This document shows positions 1-6,028 of a stretch of 8,199 bases of DNA, in pieces. Below the pieces are notes generated by a model that saw nothing but the letters and a program-made list of their open reading frames with translations, was not told the DNA's origin and did not search any database. This DNA comes from JBKPDV01 sp046728075 (GTDB taxonomy: Bacteria; Acidobacteriota; Thermoanaerobaculia; UBA5066; Gp7-AA6): contig JBKPDV010000282.1 of the NCBI GenBank assembly GCA_046728075.1, forward strand, positions 1 to 8,199, in the 5' to 3' direction. The stretch's first letter is position 1. The number at the start of each line of letters is the position of its first letter. A program made the position numbers and the translations under genes.

Positions 1-231
1 GGCCTTGGCCTGCTGGAGTGAGAGAGAGTTATCGAGAAAGTTGTCGAGTGTGTCCTCGCGGTAACGCTCCGGAATTCCCGCGGACGTCAGCAGTTCCTGC
101 CGGAGCGACTTGGAACGGCACTCGCAGGGACGCGCGACGCGGCGCTCCTGGACCGTTTCGAGGATCCAGCCCTTGCCCTCGCAGAGTGAGCAGGCAACTT
201 CCTTTTCTTTGGATTCGGTGTTCATCGCCAT
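1..231 (-). CDS. DnaC/IstB-type ATP-binding protein, N-terminal part only (runs off the left edge)
   Basis: An open frame on the minus strand runs from an ATG at 231 to the window edge, giving 77 codons that start MAMNTESKEKEVACSLCEGK. A Cys pair (C14, C17) precedes GKGW, and a second cluster follows at C36 and C38 (RPCECRSK). The segment GIPERYREDTLDNF lies at about residues 52-65. A small CxxC...CxC zinc-ribbon-like head followed by an IPxRY...T.DNF segment is typical of DnaC-like helicase loaders and IstB-type AAA+ ATPases. The P-loop expected farther on is outside the window, so ATPase activity cannot be confirmed. A second ATG at 225 is an equally possible start; neither has a clear Shine-Dalgarno. 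It lies downstream of the SRPBCC gene on the same strand, across a G/C-rich octamer array. A role in loading the replicative helicase is inferred from family only; an IstB-like transposase helper is possible but no insertion-sequence context is seen. Confidence 0.72.
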   Translation of the reverse strand, partial: MAMNTESKEKEVACSLCEGKGWILETVQERRVARPCECRSKSLRQELLTSAGIPERYREDTLDNFLDNSLSLQQAKA

Positions 232-243
232 TCGAGCACCAGA

Positions 244-347
244 CGGTGGGACCGGGGGACGGGGAGACGGGGGGAGAAAAAGAAGATCTCGTTGGATCGC
301 TTGGGCACTCCCCGTCCCCCCTTCACCCCGTCACCCCGTCACTCCGT
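244..347. repeat. Inverted pair of octamer arrays, G-rich then C-rich
   Basis: The left arm (244-275) reads in 8-base steps as CGGTGGGA, CCGGGGGA, CGGGGAGA, CGGGGGGA. The right arm (308-347) reads as CTCCCCGT, CCCCCCTT, CACCCCGT, CACCCCGT, CACTCCGT. The arms are complementary in part: 254-266 and 308-320 are a perfect 13-bp inverted repeat with a 41-base loop. The array fills most of the gap between the SRPBCC stop and the DnaC-like start. It could act as a terminator-like hairpin, but there is no T-tract on the minus strand after the stem. Each arm also meets the four-G-run quadruplex pattern, on opposite strands. Confidence 0.8.
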
Positions 348-352
348 CCGCT

Positions 353-832
353 TTAGTTCTCCGGCAGTCCTGCTTCGATCAAGACGCGTCGCTTGCGCGG
401 TCCTTCGAGGTAGCGTTTCAAGTCCGCCAGGCTCGAGGCCCAGTCCTCACCAACTTCTTCCCGATAGCGGTCATAGGCGGGCCCCGCGTCCGGAACGTCG
501 TGTTCCACGGTCACCAGACACCCCTCCCCGCTGTCCGCGAAGGTGCAGGCGAGGGAGAGCCCCTCGAGCGCGTCTCCGGAACGAGGCTCGTAGGACATAT
601 TGCGTACGACCAGCCGTCTTCCCCGCTCGAAGTCCGCGATCTTTCCGAGGATGGTCGCCTCTGTCAGTCCGCGTCTGTCCGTGAACCCGATGGCCCAGTT
701 CCCGCCCGGCCGCAGACCCACGAGGGCGCCCTCGCAGAGCCACGAGAGCAGATCGGAAACCCGGGTGAACGCGTCGAACGCGTCCGAAGCGCTGGCTCCC
801 ACGGAGATGGAACGAATGACGGAATGGCTCAC
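353..832 (-). CDS. SRPBCC / AHSA1-like small-ligand-binding domain protein
   Basis: This is a 159-residue single-domain protein. Its N-terminus (ISVGASASDAFDAFTRVSDL) looks like the first strand and helix of the START/Bet v1-like (SRPBCC) fold, in which a short beta strand leads into a helix with a D/E-x-V/A-F-x-A/L pattern. The middle has GGNW (about residues 44-47) and a run of alternating beta-type residues, and the C-terminus has W...SLADLKRYLEG (about 130-145), matching the usual W..xLxxLKxYLE terminal helix of AHSA1-type proteins. Family members bind hydrophobic ligands or act as Hsp90 co-activators or stress proteins; no ligand can be read from this sequence. The start is GTG at 832, with no evident Shine-Dalgarno; a heptamer array begins 11 bases upstream. 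It is divergent from argS and upstream of the DnaC-like gene. The fold call is moderately sure, the function unknown. Confidence 0.75.
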   Translation of the reverse strand: MSHSVIRSISVGASASDAFDAFTRVSDLLSWLCEGALVGLRPGGNWAIGFTDRRGLTEATILGKIADFERGRRLVVRNMSYEPRSGDALEGLSLACTFADSGEGCLVTVEHDVPDAGPAYDRYREEVGEDWASSLADLKRYLEGPRKRRVLIEAGLPEN

Positions 833-843
833 CGTTTTGATTG

Positions 844-877
844 TAGTCGATAGTCAGAGGAAGGAGTCGGTAGTCGG
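844..877. repeat. Heptamer array in the SRPBCC-argS divergent gap
   Basis: The sequence reads TAGTCGA, TAGTCAG, AGGAAGG, AGTCGG (one base short), TAGTCGG. Three units keep TAGTC in phase and one is divergent. It occupies about half of the 78-base gap between two divergent starts, so any promoters for SRPBCC and argS must lie within or beside it. Unlike the other arrays it has only one orientation and no obvious folding partner. Confidence 0.65.
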
Positions 878-895
878 TTTTTTCCGCCTGCTCGA

Positions 896-901
896 TATAC
901 T
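896..901 (+). promoter_or_regulatory. Possible -10 element for argS (TATACT)
   Basis: TATACT differs from the sigma-70 -10 consensus TATAAT at one position and ends 9 bases before the argS ATG. No convincing -35 is present 16-18 bases upstream (AGTCGG lies there, inside the heptamer array). If used, transcription would start within a few bases of the ATG, giving a leaderless or nearly leaderless mRNA. That fits the absence of a Shine-Dalgarno in CTCGCGCCCCC before the start. This is a weak call from one hexamer. Confidence 0.3.
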
Positions 902-910
902 CGCGCCCCC

Positions 911-2959
911 ATGAACGGCGCGCTCGAGGCCATCCGCCGCGATCTGGCCGCGAATCTGGCCGAAGCCGTGACGCGCATCTACGGAATTCCGTCCGACCGC
1001 ATCACCCTTGAGCGGCCTCCGCGGATCGCGATGGGAGATCTGGCGTCCCCGGTCGCGTTCGATCTGGCCAAGGCGCTGCGAAAGGCGCCGCGGGCGATCG
1101 CATCGGAGATCGCCGCGGGTGTGACACTGCCGCCGAGTGTGCGAGAGGCTCGCGTGGAAGGGGGCGGCTATGTCAACTTTTTCCTCGCGCGCGGCCCCTT
1201 CGTCGCTCGGATGCTCGGCGAGACGCCGGCGGGCGCCCCTCGGCCGGGAAAGATCCTCGTCGAGCACACGAACATCAATCCCAACAAGGCCGCGCACATC
1301 GGCCATCTCCGCAACGCGCTGCTCGGAGACACCCTGGTGCGGGCGCTCCGGTTTCTGGGACATTCGGTGGAAGTCCAGAACTACCTCGATGACACGGGCG
1401 TACAGGTCGCCGACGTCGTGGCGGGGCTGATCCATTTGGCCGGCGTCGATTCGCAGGAGAAGCTCCGCCCCGTCATCGCGGACGCCGCGCTTCCAGGCGG
1501 GCCGCGGTACGCCAAGGGATTTGCCTACCTCTGCTGGGATCTGTATGCGGAGGTCGGCCGCACCTATGAAGCCCGGCCCGAGACGCGCGCCTGGAGGAGC
1601 GAGGTCCTGCGCGCGATGGAAGCCGGGGACAACGAGACGGCGCGAATTGCCGCCGCCGTGGCGGATTCGATCGCCGCCGCTCACCTGGCCACGATGGGGC
1701 GCATCGGCATCGCCTACGACCTCATGCCTCGGGAAAGCGACATCCTCCGCAAGAACTTCTGGGGACGGGCCTTCGAGATGCTCCGGCAATCCGGGGCGAT
1801 CGCGCTGGAGACTGAGGGCCGCCATGCCGGCTGCTGGGTGCTGAAGCTCTCGCAGACGGAGGGGTTCGCCGGCCTCGAGGAGCCCGACAAGATTCTCGTC
1901 CGCTCCAACGGCACCGTCACCTATACCGGCAAGGACATCGCCTACCAGCTCTGGAAGTTCGGTCTCCTCGGCATCGATTTCGACTACGAGCGTCTCTCCC
2001 CCAATTGGAACAGCGGCTCCGTGCGCGCGGAGGAGATCCCTCGCGAGGTCCGAGAGCACCCGCTCTGGCGCACGGCGCACGCGGGCGGCGACCCCAACGC
2101 CCCCTCGTTCGGCCGCGCCGAGCGCGTCTTCAATGTCATCGACGTGCGCCAGTCCTACCCGCAAAACGTCGTGAGGGAGGGTCTCCGCGTGCTCGGCTTC
2201 ACGAAAGAAGCGGATGCGAGCGCCCACTTCTCCTATGAGGTCGTTGCCCTCTCTCCCCGGGCGGCCCGGGAGCTCGCGCAGCGCTTCGAGGAGGAATACC
2301 GCCTCACACCCGAAGACGAGAAGAAGCCCTACGTCGAGATGTCCGGCCGCCGCGGCCTCGGAGTGAAGGCGGACGATCTGATCGAGCTCCTGCTCGAACG
2401 TTCCCGCGTCGAAGTGGCGCGCCGGCGCGGGGAGGAAGCCGATGCGGCACAAGCTGACGCCGACGTCCGGGCAATCGCGTTCGGCGCGCTGCGCTACTTT
2501 CTGCTGCGGTTCGGCCGCAACAAGGTCATCGCCTTCGATTTCGACGAGGCCCTGAGCTTCGAAGGCGACACCGGGCCCTATCTGCAGTACTCGCTCGTGC
2601 GGGCGGACAACATCTTCCGCAAGCTCGCCGATCGAGGAATCCCCGCAGACCTCACCGGCGACGTCCTGCGAAGCCTTGGCGTAGCAGCATGGGAGGACGA
2701 CCTTTGGGAAATCGTGCTGTCCGCGGCACTTCTCTCCGAAGTGGTCCAGCGCGCCGTCGACACTCTGGAGCTCTCGACCATCGCCCGCCACGCCTTCGAC
2801 CTGGCCCAGGCCTTCAACCAGTTCTATCATCGCCATCCGATCGTGCAGGAGTCCGACGCCGATGTCCGGAACCGGCGGATCGGCGTGGCCCGTATTTTCC
2901 GGCGGGAGATGTCGAAGTTGCTCGAGCTTCTCGGCATCCCCGAGCCGGCAAGGATGTGA
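911..2959 (+). CDS. argS: Arginyl-tRNA synthetase (class I)
   Basis: The enzyme charges tRNA-Arg with arginine using ATP, in the cytoplasm. The N-terminal tRNA-binding domain (about 1-100) contains the family's MGDLASPVAFDLAKALRKAP and GGGYVNFFL segments. The catalytic domain carries EHTNINPNKAAHIGHLRNAL with the HIGH signature at 129-132. The second class I loop is MSGRRG (477-482), the degenerate KMSKS form usual for ArgRS. The C-terminal DALR anticodon domain begins with GDTGPYLQY (552-560). At 682 residues it is about 100 longer than the common 550-590; the extra length lies mainly between about residues 160 and 290. The ATG at 911 is the only start codon in frame before an upstream stop (851-853), and it has no Shine-Dalgarno. 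It ends 1 bp before the cupin gene, so the two are probably co-transcribed. A long antisense open frame covers the same DNA and is a codon-bias artefact. Confidence 0.97.
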   Translation: MNGALEAIRRDLAANLAEAVTRIYGIPSDRITLERPPRIAMGDLASPVAFDLAKALRKAPRAIASEIAAGVTLPPSVREARVEGGGYVNFFLARGPFVARMLGETPAGAPRPGKILVEHTNINPNKAAHIGHLRNALLGDTLVRALRFLGHSVEVQNYLDDTGVQVADVVAGLIHLAGVDSQEKLRPVIADAALPGGPRYAKGFAYLCWDLYAEVGRTYEARPETRAWRSEVLRAMEAGDNETARIAAAVADSIAAAHLATMGRIGIAYDLMPRESDILRKNFWGRAFEMLRQSGAIALETEGRHAGCWVLKLSQTEGFAGLEEPDKILVRSNGTVTYTGKDIAYQLWKFGLLGIDFDYERLSPNWNSGSVRAEEIPREVREHPLWRTAHAGGDPNAPSFGRAERVFNVIDVRQSYPQNVVREGLRVLGFTKEADASAHFSYEVVALSPRAARELAQRFEEEYRLTPEDEKKPYVEMSGRRGLGVKADDLIELLLERSRVEVARRRGEEADAAQADADVRAIAFGALRYFLLRFGRNKVIAFDFDEALSFEGDTGPYLQYSLVRADNIFRKLADRGIPADLTGDVLRSLGVAAWEDDLWEIVLSAALLSEVVQRAVDTLELSTIARHAFDLAQAFNQFYHRHPIVQESDADVRNRRIGVARIFRREMSKLLELLGIPEPARM

Positions 2960-2960
2960 C

Positions 2961-3326
2961 ATGAAACCGCAGAAGATCGAACTCGCTCAGAAGCTCTCGC
3001 TGTTTGACGAACATTGGAGCCCGAAGATCATCGGCGAGGTGAACGACTGCGCTGTCAAGTTAGTCAAGCTCCAGGGGGAGTTCGTCTGGCACCAGCATGA
3101 GAAGGAGGACGAGCTGTTTCTCGTTGTGAAGGGGCGGATGCGGATCCAATTCCGCGACGGGGACGTCGAGCTCTCGGCAGGAGAAATGGTCGTGGTGCCT
3201 CGCGGCGTCGAGCACCGGCCCACGGCGGACGAAGAAGCTTCCGTCCTTCTCTTCGAGCCCAAGTCGACCCTGAATACCGGCGACGCCGTCGATCCCCGCA
3301 CCCTGCATGACCTGGAGAGGATTTGA
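2961..3326 (+). CDS. Single-domain cupin (cupin_2 type) metal-binding protein
   Basis: This 121-residue protein is one cupin barrel. The first motif is WHQHEKEDELF (43-53), giving likely metal ligands H44, H46 and E51. The second motif, PRGVEHRP (80-87), supplies H85. GRMRIQF between them is the usual inter-motif strand. All four metal ligands are present, so an iron, manganese or zinc site is likely; the reaction, if any, is unknown, since small cupins include isomerases, dioxygenases and sensors. The start at 2961 is chosen over an earlier in-frame ATG inside argS because AAGGA lies 6 bases upstream (2950-2954) and because the fold begins soon after. The gap to argS is a single base, suggesting translational coupling. 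No functional link to arginylation is evident. Confidence 0.88.
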   Translation: MKPQKIELAQKLSLFDEHWSPKIIGEVNDCAVKLVKLQGEFVWHQHEKEDELFLVVKGRMRIQFRDGDVELSAGEMVVVPRGVEHRPTADEEASVLLFEPKSTLNTGDAVDPRTLHDLERI

Positions 3327-3342
3327 AGCGCGGGAGGCGATG

Positions 3343-3377
3343 GCTGAGAGCTGATAGCTGACAGCTGAAAGCTGACC
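3343..3377. repeat. Five in-phase GCTGANA heptamers
   Basis: The units are GCTGAGA, GCTGATA, GCTGACA, GCTGAAA and GCTGACC. Positions 1-5 are invariant and position 6 takes all four bases. The array ends one base before the ATG of the ferredoxin/MBL gene, exactly where a ribosome binding site would be expected. The same unit recurs at 5339-5404. Confidence 0.85.
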
Positions 3378-3378
3378 C

Positions 3379-4251
3379 ATGGCCTCCCCCGCCCGCCGCT
3401 ACCCCGACAACGTTGCCGGCGACTTCTACGTCGACACGACCTGCATCGATTGCGACGCGTGCCGTCGCATCGAGCCGCGCGTCTTCGCCGAGGCCTCCGA
3501 CCACTCCTACGTCGTTCAACAGCCGAAGACAGACGAAGAGCGGCGGCGAGCGCTGATGGCCCTCGTGGCCTGCCCCACGGGCTCGATCGGGACAGCGTCC
3601 CGGGCCGACGTGAAACCCGGACTCGAGGGTTTTCCCGAACGCGTAGAGGAAAACGTCTTCTTTTGCGGCTTTACCTCGCCGGACTCGTTCGGCGCCTTTT
3701 CCTACTTCGTCGAGCGCCCGGCGGGCAACGTTCTCGTGGATTCGCCCAAGGCGGTGCCGCGCCTGCTCGACGAATTCCAGCGCCGCGGGGGAATCGCGAC
3801 GATGTTCCTCACGCACCGCGACGACGTCGCCGATCACGCGGCTTTCGCCCGCCGGTTCGGATGCGAGCGCGTGCTTCATCGAGCGGACATCTCGGGCGGC
3901 ACGCGGTCGGTCGAGCGTCCGATTTCGGGACAAGAACCGCTATCCCTTGCCGACGATCTCCTGGTCATTCCCACGCCGGGGCACACGCGGGGCCACAGCG
4001 TCCTGCTCTACCGCCAGAAATACCTCTTCACCGGCGACCACCTCGCCTGGTCCGCCCGCCGCGGCCGGCTCGTGGCATTCCGGGATGCCTGCTGGTATTC
4101 CTGGGAAGAGCAGACCCGGTCCATGCAACGCCTGCTCGACTATTCGTTCGAATGGGTGCTGCCGGGCCACGGCGCGTGGCACCGAGCCGAGTCGGCCGCG
4201 GCAATGCGCCGGGAGCTCGAGGCATGCGTGGAGTGGATGAAGACCAGGTAG
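3379..4251 (+). CDS. Ferredoxin (4Fe-4S) / metallo-beta-lactamase-fold fusion protein
   Basis: This is a 290-residue fusion of two domains. Residues 1-75 form a single-cluster ferredoxin: C22-x2-C25-x2-C28 near the N-terminus and C65-P66 later, the usual ligands of one 4Fe-4S cluster. Residues from about 90 form a metallo-beta-lactamase fold. It has THRDDVADH (145-153), a variant of the THxHxDH motif with H146, D152 and H153 kept, then GHTRGH (201-206), TGDH (218-221) and GHG (263-265). These can supply a two-metal site. HRDDVADH-type MBL proteins, some with an N-terminal ferredoxin, are known from bacteria and plant plastids, but their substrate is not established as far as I know. Redox control of a hydrolase or electron transfer to the metal site are inferences. 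The ATG at 3379 is the first possible start after an in-frame TGA (3373-3375); no Shine-Dalgarno is visible. The protein has no signal peptide and should be cytoplasmic. It is convergent with the GHMP kinase. Confidence 0.92.
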   Translation: MASPARRYPDNVAGDFYVDTTCIDCDACRRIEPRVFAEASDHSYVVQQPKTDEERRRALMALVACPTGSIGTASRADVKPGLEGFPERVEENVFFCGFTSPDSFGAFSYFVERPAGNVLVDSPKAVPRLLDEFQRRGGIATMFLTHRDDVADHAAFARRFGCERVLHRADISGGTRSVERPISGQEPLSLADDLLVIPTPGHTRGHSVLLYRQKYLFTGDHLAWSARRGRLVAFRDACWYSWEEQTRSMQRLLDYSFEWVLPGHGAWHRAESAAAMRRELEACVEWMKTR

Positions 4252-4315
4252 TTGTCCGTTATCAGTTTGGGGACCTGGGATCGGAACTGAAAACTGTGAA
4301 CTGAGAACTGACAAC
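4251..4315. repeat. Inverted heptamer array between convergent genes, probable bidirectional hairpin
   Basis: The right side reads AACTGAA, AACTGTG, AACTGAG, AACTGAC (4285-4312) in strict phase. The left side, 4251-4267, is the reverse complement of the same unit type. Arms 4251-4267 and 4299-4315 pair at 15 of 17 positions around a 31-base loop. The left arm starts at the last base of the MBL stop codon, and the right arm ends 4 bases before the end of the GHMP kinase gene. Placed between two convergent genes it could end transcription from both sides or protect 3' ends. No strong T-tract follows on either strand, so it is not a classical Rho-independent terminator. Confidence 0.75.
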
Positions 4316-4319
4316 TTCC

Positions 4320-5330
4320 CTAGCTGGTCCCCTCGACCGACAGCCCCCGATCCACGACCCGGACGTCCAGGACCGTGCCCTCACCCAGCTGCGAGAGTGC
4401 TTCTCGGACGGCGGAGGTCCGGTCCCGGGGCGAGAGCAAGGCCACGCATCCCCCGCCACCGGCGCCGCAGGCCTTTCCTCCCCACGCCCCGACAGAGAGG
4501 GCCGAGGCGATTGCGCGCTCGATCGCCGGCGTCGAGACGACCGGAGCGAGCCTGCGCCGCGCCGACCACTCGCGGTCCATTGCGGCTCCCATTGCCGGGA
4601 AGTCGCCCCGGATCAAAGCCTGCGCCATTCCGTCCGCCGCCTCGCGGACGGACTCCAGATTCTCCGCGACGGGAGCGTCTCCTTCCAGGCGGGCCCGCAG
4701 GATCTCCCAATTGTTCATCCCCGAGGAATGGGACACCCCGGAGTCGAACAAGGTCAGATGCTGACCCCATACCTTCGGATCGACCGTGATTCGCCGGGCG
4801 CTGGTGCGTCCGGGAAGGAACTCGATGATGTGGGCGCCCCCCTCGAGCGGCGGATAGTAATCCTGCACTCCGGCCGGTTTTCCAAGGACACGCGTCTCGA
4901 CATCCCGCACGAAATCGACGCGGTCCATGACGGAGAAATTTCGAGGGCTCCGATTCTCGAGAGCGCCCAGGAGAGCAACGGTCAGAGCCGAGGAGCCTCC
5001 CAGCCCGGAACCGAAGGGAACGCCCGACCAGAACTCGATCTCGAGCTCTTCTTCGATCTCGAGTGCCTCCAGGAGAGACCCCACCAACGCCGTAGCGGGT
5101 TCGGCCAGGAGTTCCCCCGCGGATCGCGCGCGTTTCGTAAATCCCCGGTCCCGCGACCGCACCAGCAATCCCTCGCTTCCGCCGCGGACTCGACAGCCCG
5201 CCTCTCGATCGATCGCGACGTTGATCGTTTTGGAGCCGGGGTGCAGAACGTGAAGCGGCCAAAGGTCCAGTGTGCCGCCGGCCAGGTCGACGCGGGCGGG
5301 AGCGGAGGCCTCGACCCAGGATTCGGGCAT
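4320..5330 (-). CDS. GHMP-family small-molecule (probably sugar) kinase
   Basis: This 336-residue protein has the GHMP kinase layout. The N-terminal substrate motif is APARVDLAGGTLDLWP (10-25). The ATP-binding motif is PFGSGLGGSSAL (105-116), matching PxxxGLGSSAA. The third motif is GGKACGAGGGG (284-294) near the C-terminus. GKPAGVQDYYP (150-160) offers D157 as the likely catalytic acid. The family phosphorylates galactose, fucose, heptose 7-phosphate, mevalonate, homoserine or shikimate. The RVDLAGGTLDLWP opening is closest to the HddA/fucokinase-type sugar kinases, but the substrate cannot be read here and no sugar-nucleotide genes are adjacent. The ATG at 5330 has no Shine-Dalgarno, and a heptamer array begins 8 bases upstream. 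It follows the anti-sigma gene on the same strand after about 70 bases of that array; read-through from the sigma operon is possible but not shown. Confidence 0.9.
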   Translation of the reverse strand: MPESWVEASAPARVDLAGGTLDLWPLHVLHPGSKTINVAIDREAGCRVRGGSEGLLVRSRDRGFTKRARSAGELLAEPATALVGSLLEALEIEEELEIEFWSGVPFGSGLGGSSALTVALLGALENRSPRNFSVMDRVDFVRDVETRVLGKPAGVQDYYPPLEGGAHIIEFLPGRTSARRITVDPKVWGQHLTLFDSGVSHSSGMNNWEILRARLEGDAPVAENLESVREAADGMAQALIRGDFPAMGAAMDREWSARRRLAPVVSTPAIERAIASALSVGAWGGKACGAGGGGCVALLSPRDRTSAVREALSQLGEGTVLDVRVVDRGLSVEGTS

Positions 5331-5338
5331 CGAGGGGA

Positions 5339-5404
5339 AGCTATCAGCTGCCAGCTACCGGCTACTGGCGTCGAGTTTTTCCGGCTGAAAGGTGACAGCT
5401 AGTA
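5339..5404. repeat. Inverted heptamer array, same unit family as the array before the MBL gene
   Basis: The left part reads AGCTATC, AGCTGCC, AGCTACC, GGCTACT, GGCGTCG (5339-5373). The right part reads GCTGAAA, GGTGACA, GCTAGTA (5384-5404). The left part in reverse complement is GCTGGCA, GCTGATA, so both arms belong to the GCTGANA family also seen at 3343-3377. Arms 5339-5356 and 5383-5400 match at 13 of 18 positions when inverted. The right arm overlaps the anti-sigma stop codon (5399-5401). Confidence 0.7.
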
Positions 5405-6013
5405 ACCGACCCGGCTCGCGCGCAGGAATCCAGACTGGGGAAACGCAATCCCTTCCACGGTGACTGTCTGGCCCGCGGAGACGGAACCGAAAGAGGAGTC
5501 TCGGGCCATGAGCCGCCAGACTTCCCCGTCGTCCGCGCACAAGGCGGGCTCGTGCCGGGCCTCGGGTAGAGGACAGAGACCCGCCTCATGCCGGGCCTCG
5601 CAGCGGAGGCAGACGAGCGTTCCGGTCAGGCGGCGGGAGACCAGGGGGAACGTCTTTGAGGCCGGTCCCGCCGGCCCCAGACCCGCCCTGGCTACTCCGT
5701 GCCCCCCCCGGAGCGATTCGTCCGTGACCAGGGGGAGGATCATCAGAAGGATTGCCGCAGCCATGGCGAAGGCAGGGTAACGGGGGCGTACGGCAGGTTC
5801 GCCAAGCTGCTGGAGGCGAAGCCGCAACCGGTTGGGCACCCTGGCGCGATCCACCCGCGACCGAAGCACGCGGGCTAGCCCCCGCGCGGCCTGGGCCCGC
5901 GCCTGGCAGGGGGAACAGTCGGCGAGATGCCTGGAGAGAGCCTCTGCCTCCCTGGAAGACAGCTCTCGGTCGAGGTAGGCGTACAGGAGAAATCGAGCCT
6001 TGGCGCAGTCCAT
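5399..6013 (-). CDS. Membrane-anchored ZAS anti-sigma factor with Cys/His-rich C-terminal module
   Basis: This 204-residue protein should bind and silence the ECF sigma encoded just upstream. The N-terminal zinc-binding anti-sigma (ZAS) domain has C3, then H29-x3-C33-x2-C36 (HLADCSPC). The spacing C-x25-H-x3-C-x2-C equals that of C11, H37, C41 and C44 in RsrA, as I recall that sequence, and DC near the start and CSPC match it. One membrane segment lies at about 80-97 (AFAMAAAILLMILPLV). The C-terminal part should be outside the cytoplasm. It begins LTGTLVCLRC and has C135, C138, H142, C147, H154 and C159, including a 12-residue duplication (EARHEAGLCPLP and EARHEPALCADD, 139-162), then a beta-rich end (TVTVEGIAF). 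The ATG at 6013 is preferred to an upstream TTG at 6049 because the ZAS motif starts right after it. The gap to the sigma stop is 76 bases. Confidence 0.85.
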   Translation of the reverse strand: MDCAKARFLLYAYLDRELSSREAEALSRHLADCSPCQARAQAARGLARVLRSRVDRARVPNRLRLRLQQLGEPAVRPRYPAFAMAAAILLMILPLVTDESLRGGHGVARAGLGPAGPASKTFPLVSRRLTGTLVCLRCEARHEAGLCPLPEARHEPALCADDGEVWRLMARDSSFGSVSAGQTVTVEGIAFPQSGFLRASRVGY

Positions 6014-6028
6014 TTGCCAGAGAGAGAA

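Noticed and set aside
854..2962. A 702-codon minus-strand open frame covering all of argS
   Set aside because: It is the antisense shadow of a high-GC gene. Its translation has no recognisable domain, while the plus strand has every ArgRS motif.
3064..3933. A 289-codon minus-strand open frame across the cupin and MBL genes
   Set aside because: It crosses two well-supported plus-strand genes and the heptamer array, and its protein is low-complexity arginine-rich sequence typical of shadows.
4728..5402. Plus-strand open frame opposite the GHMP kinase
   Set aside because: It is antisense to a gene with all three GHMP motifs and runs through the intergenic array; no domain is visible.
244..5404. 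CRISPR array as an explanation of the repeats
   Set aside because: The units are 7-8 bases with no spacers, far shorter than CRISPR repeats, and no cas gene is present.
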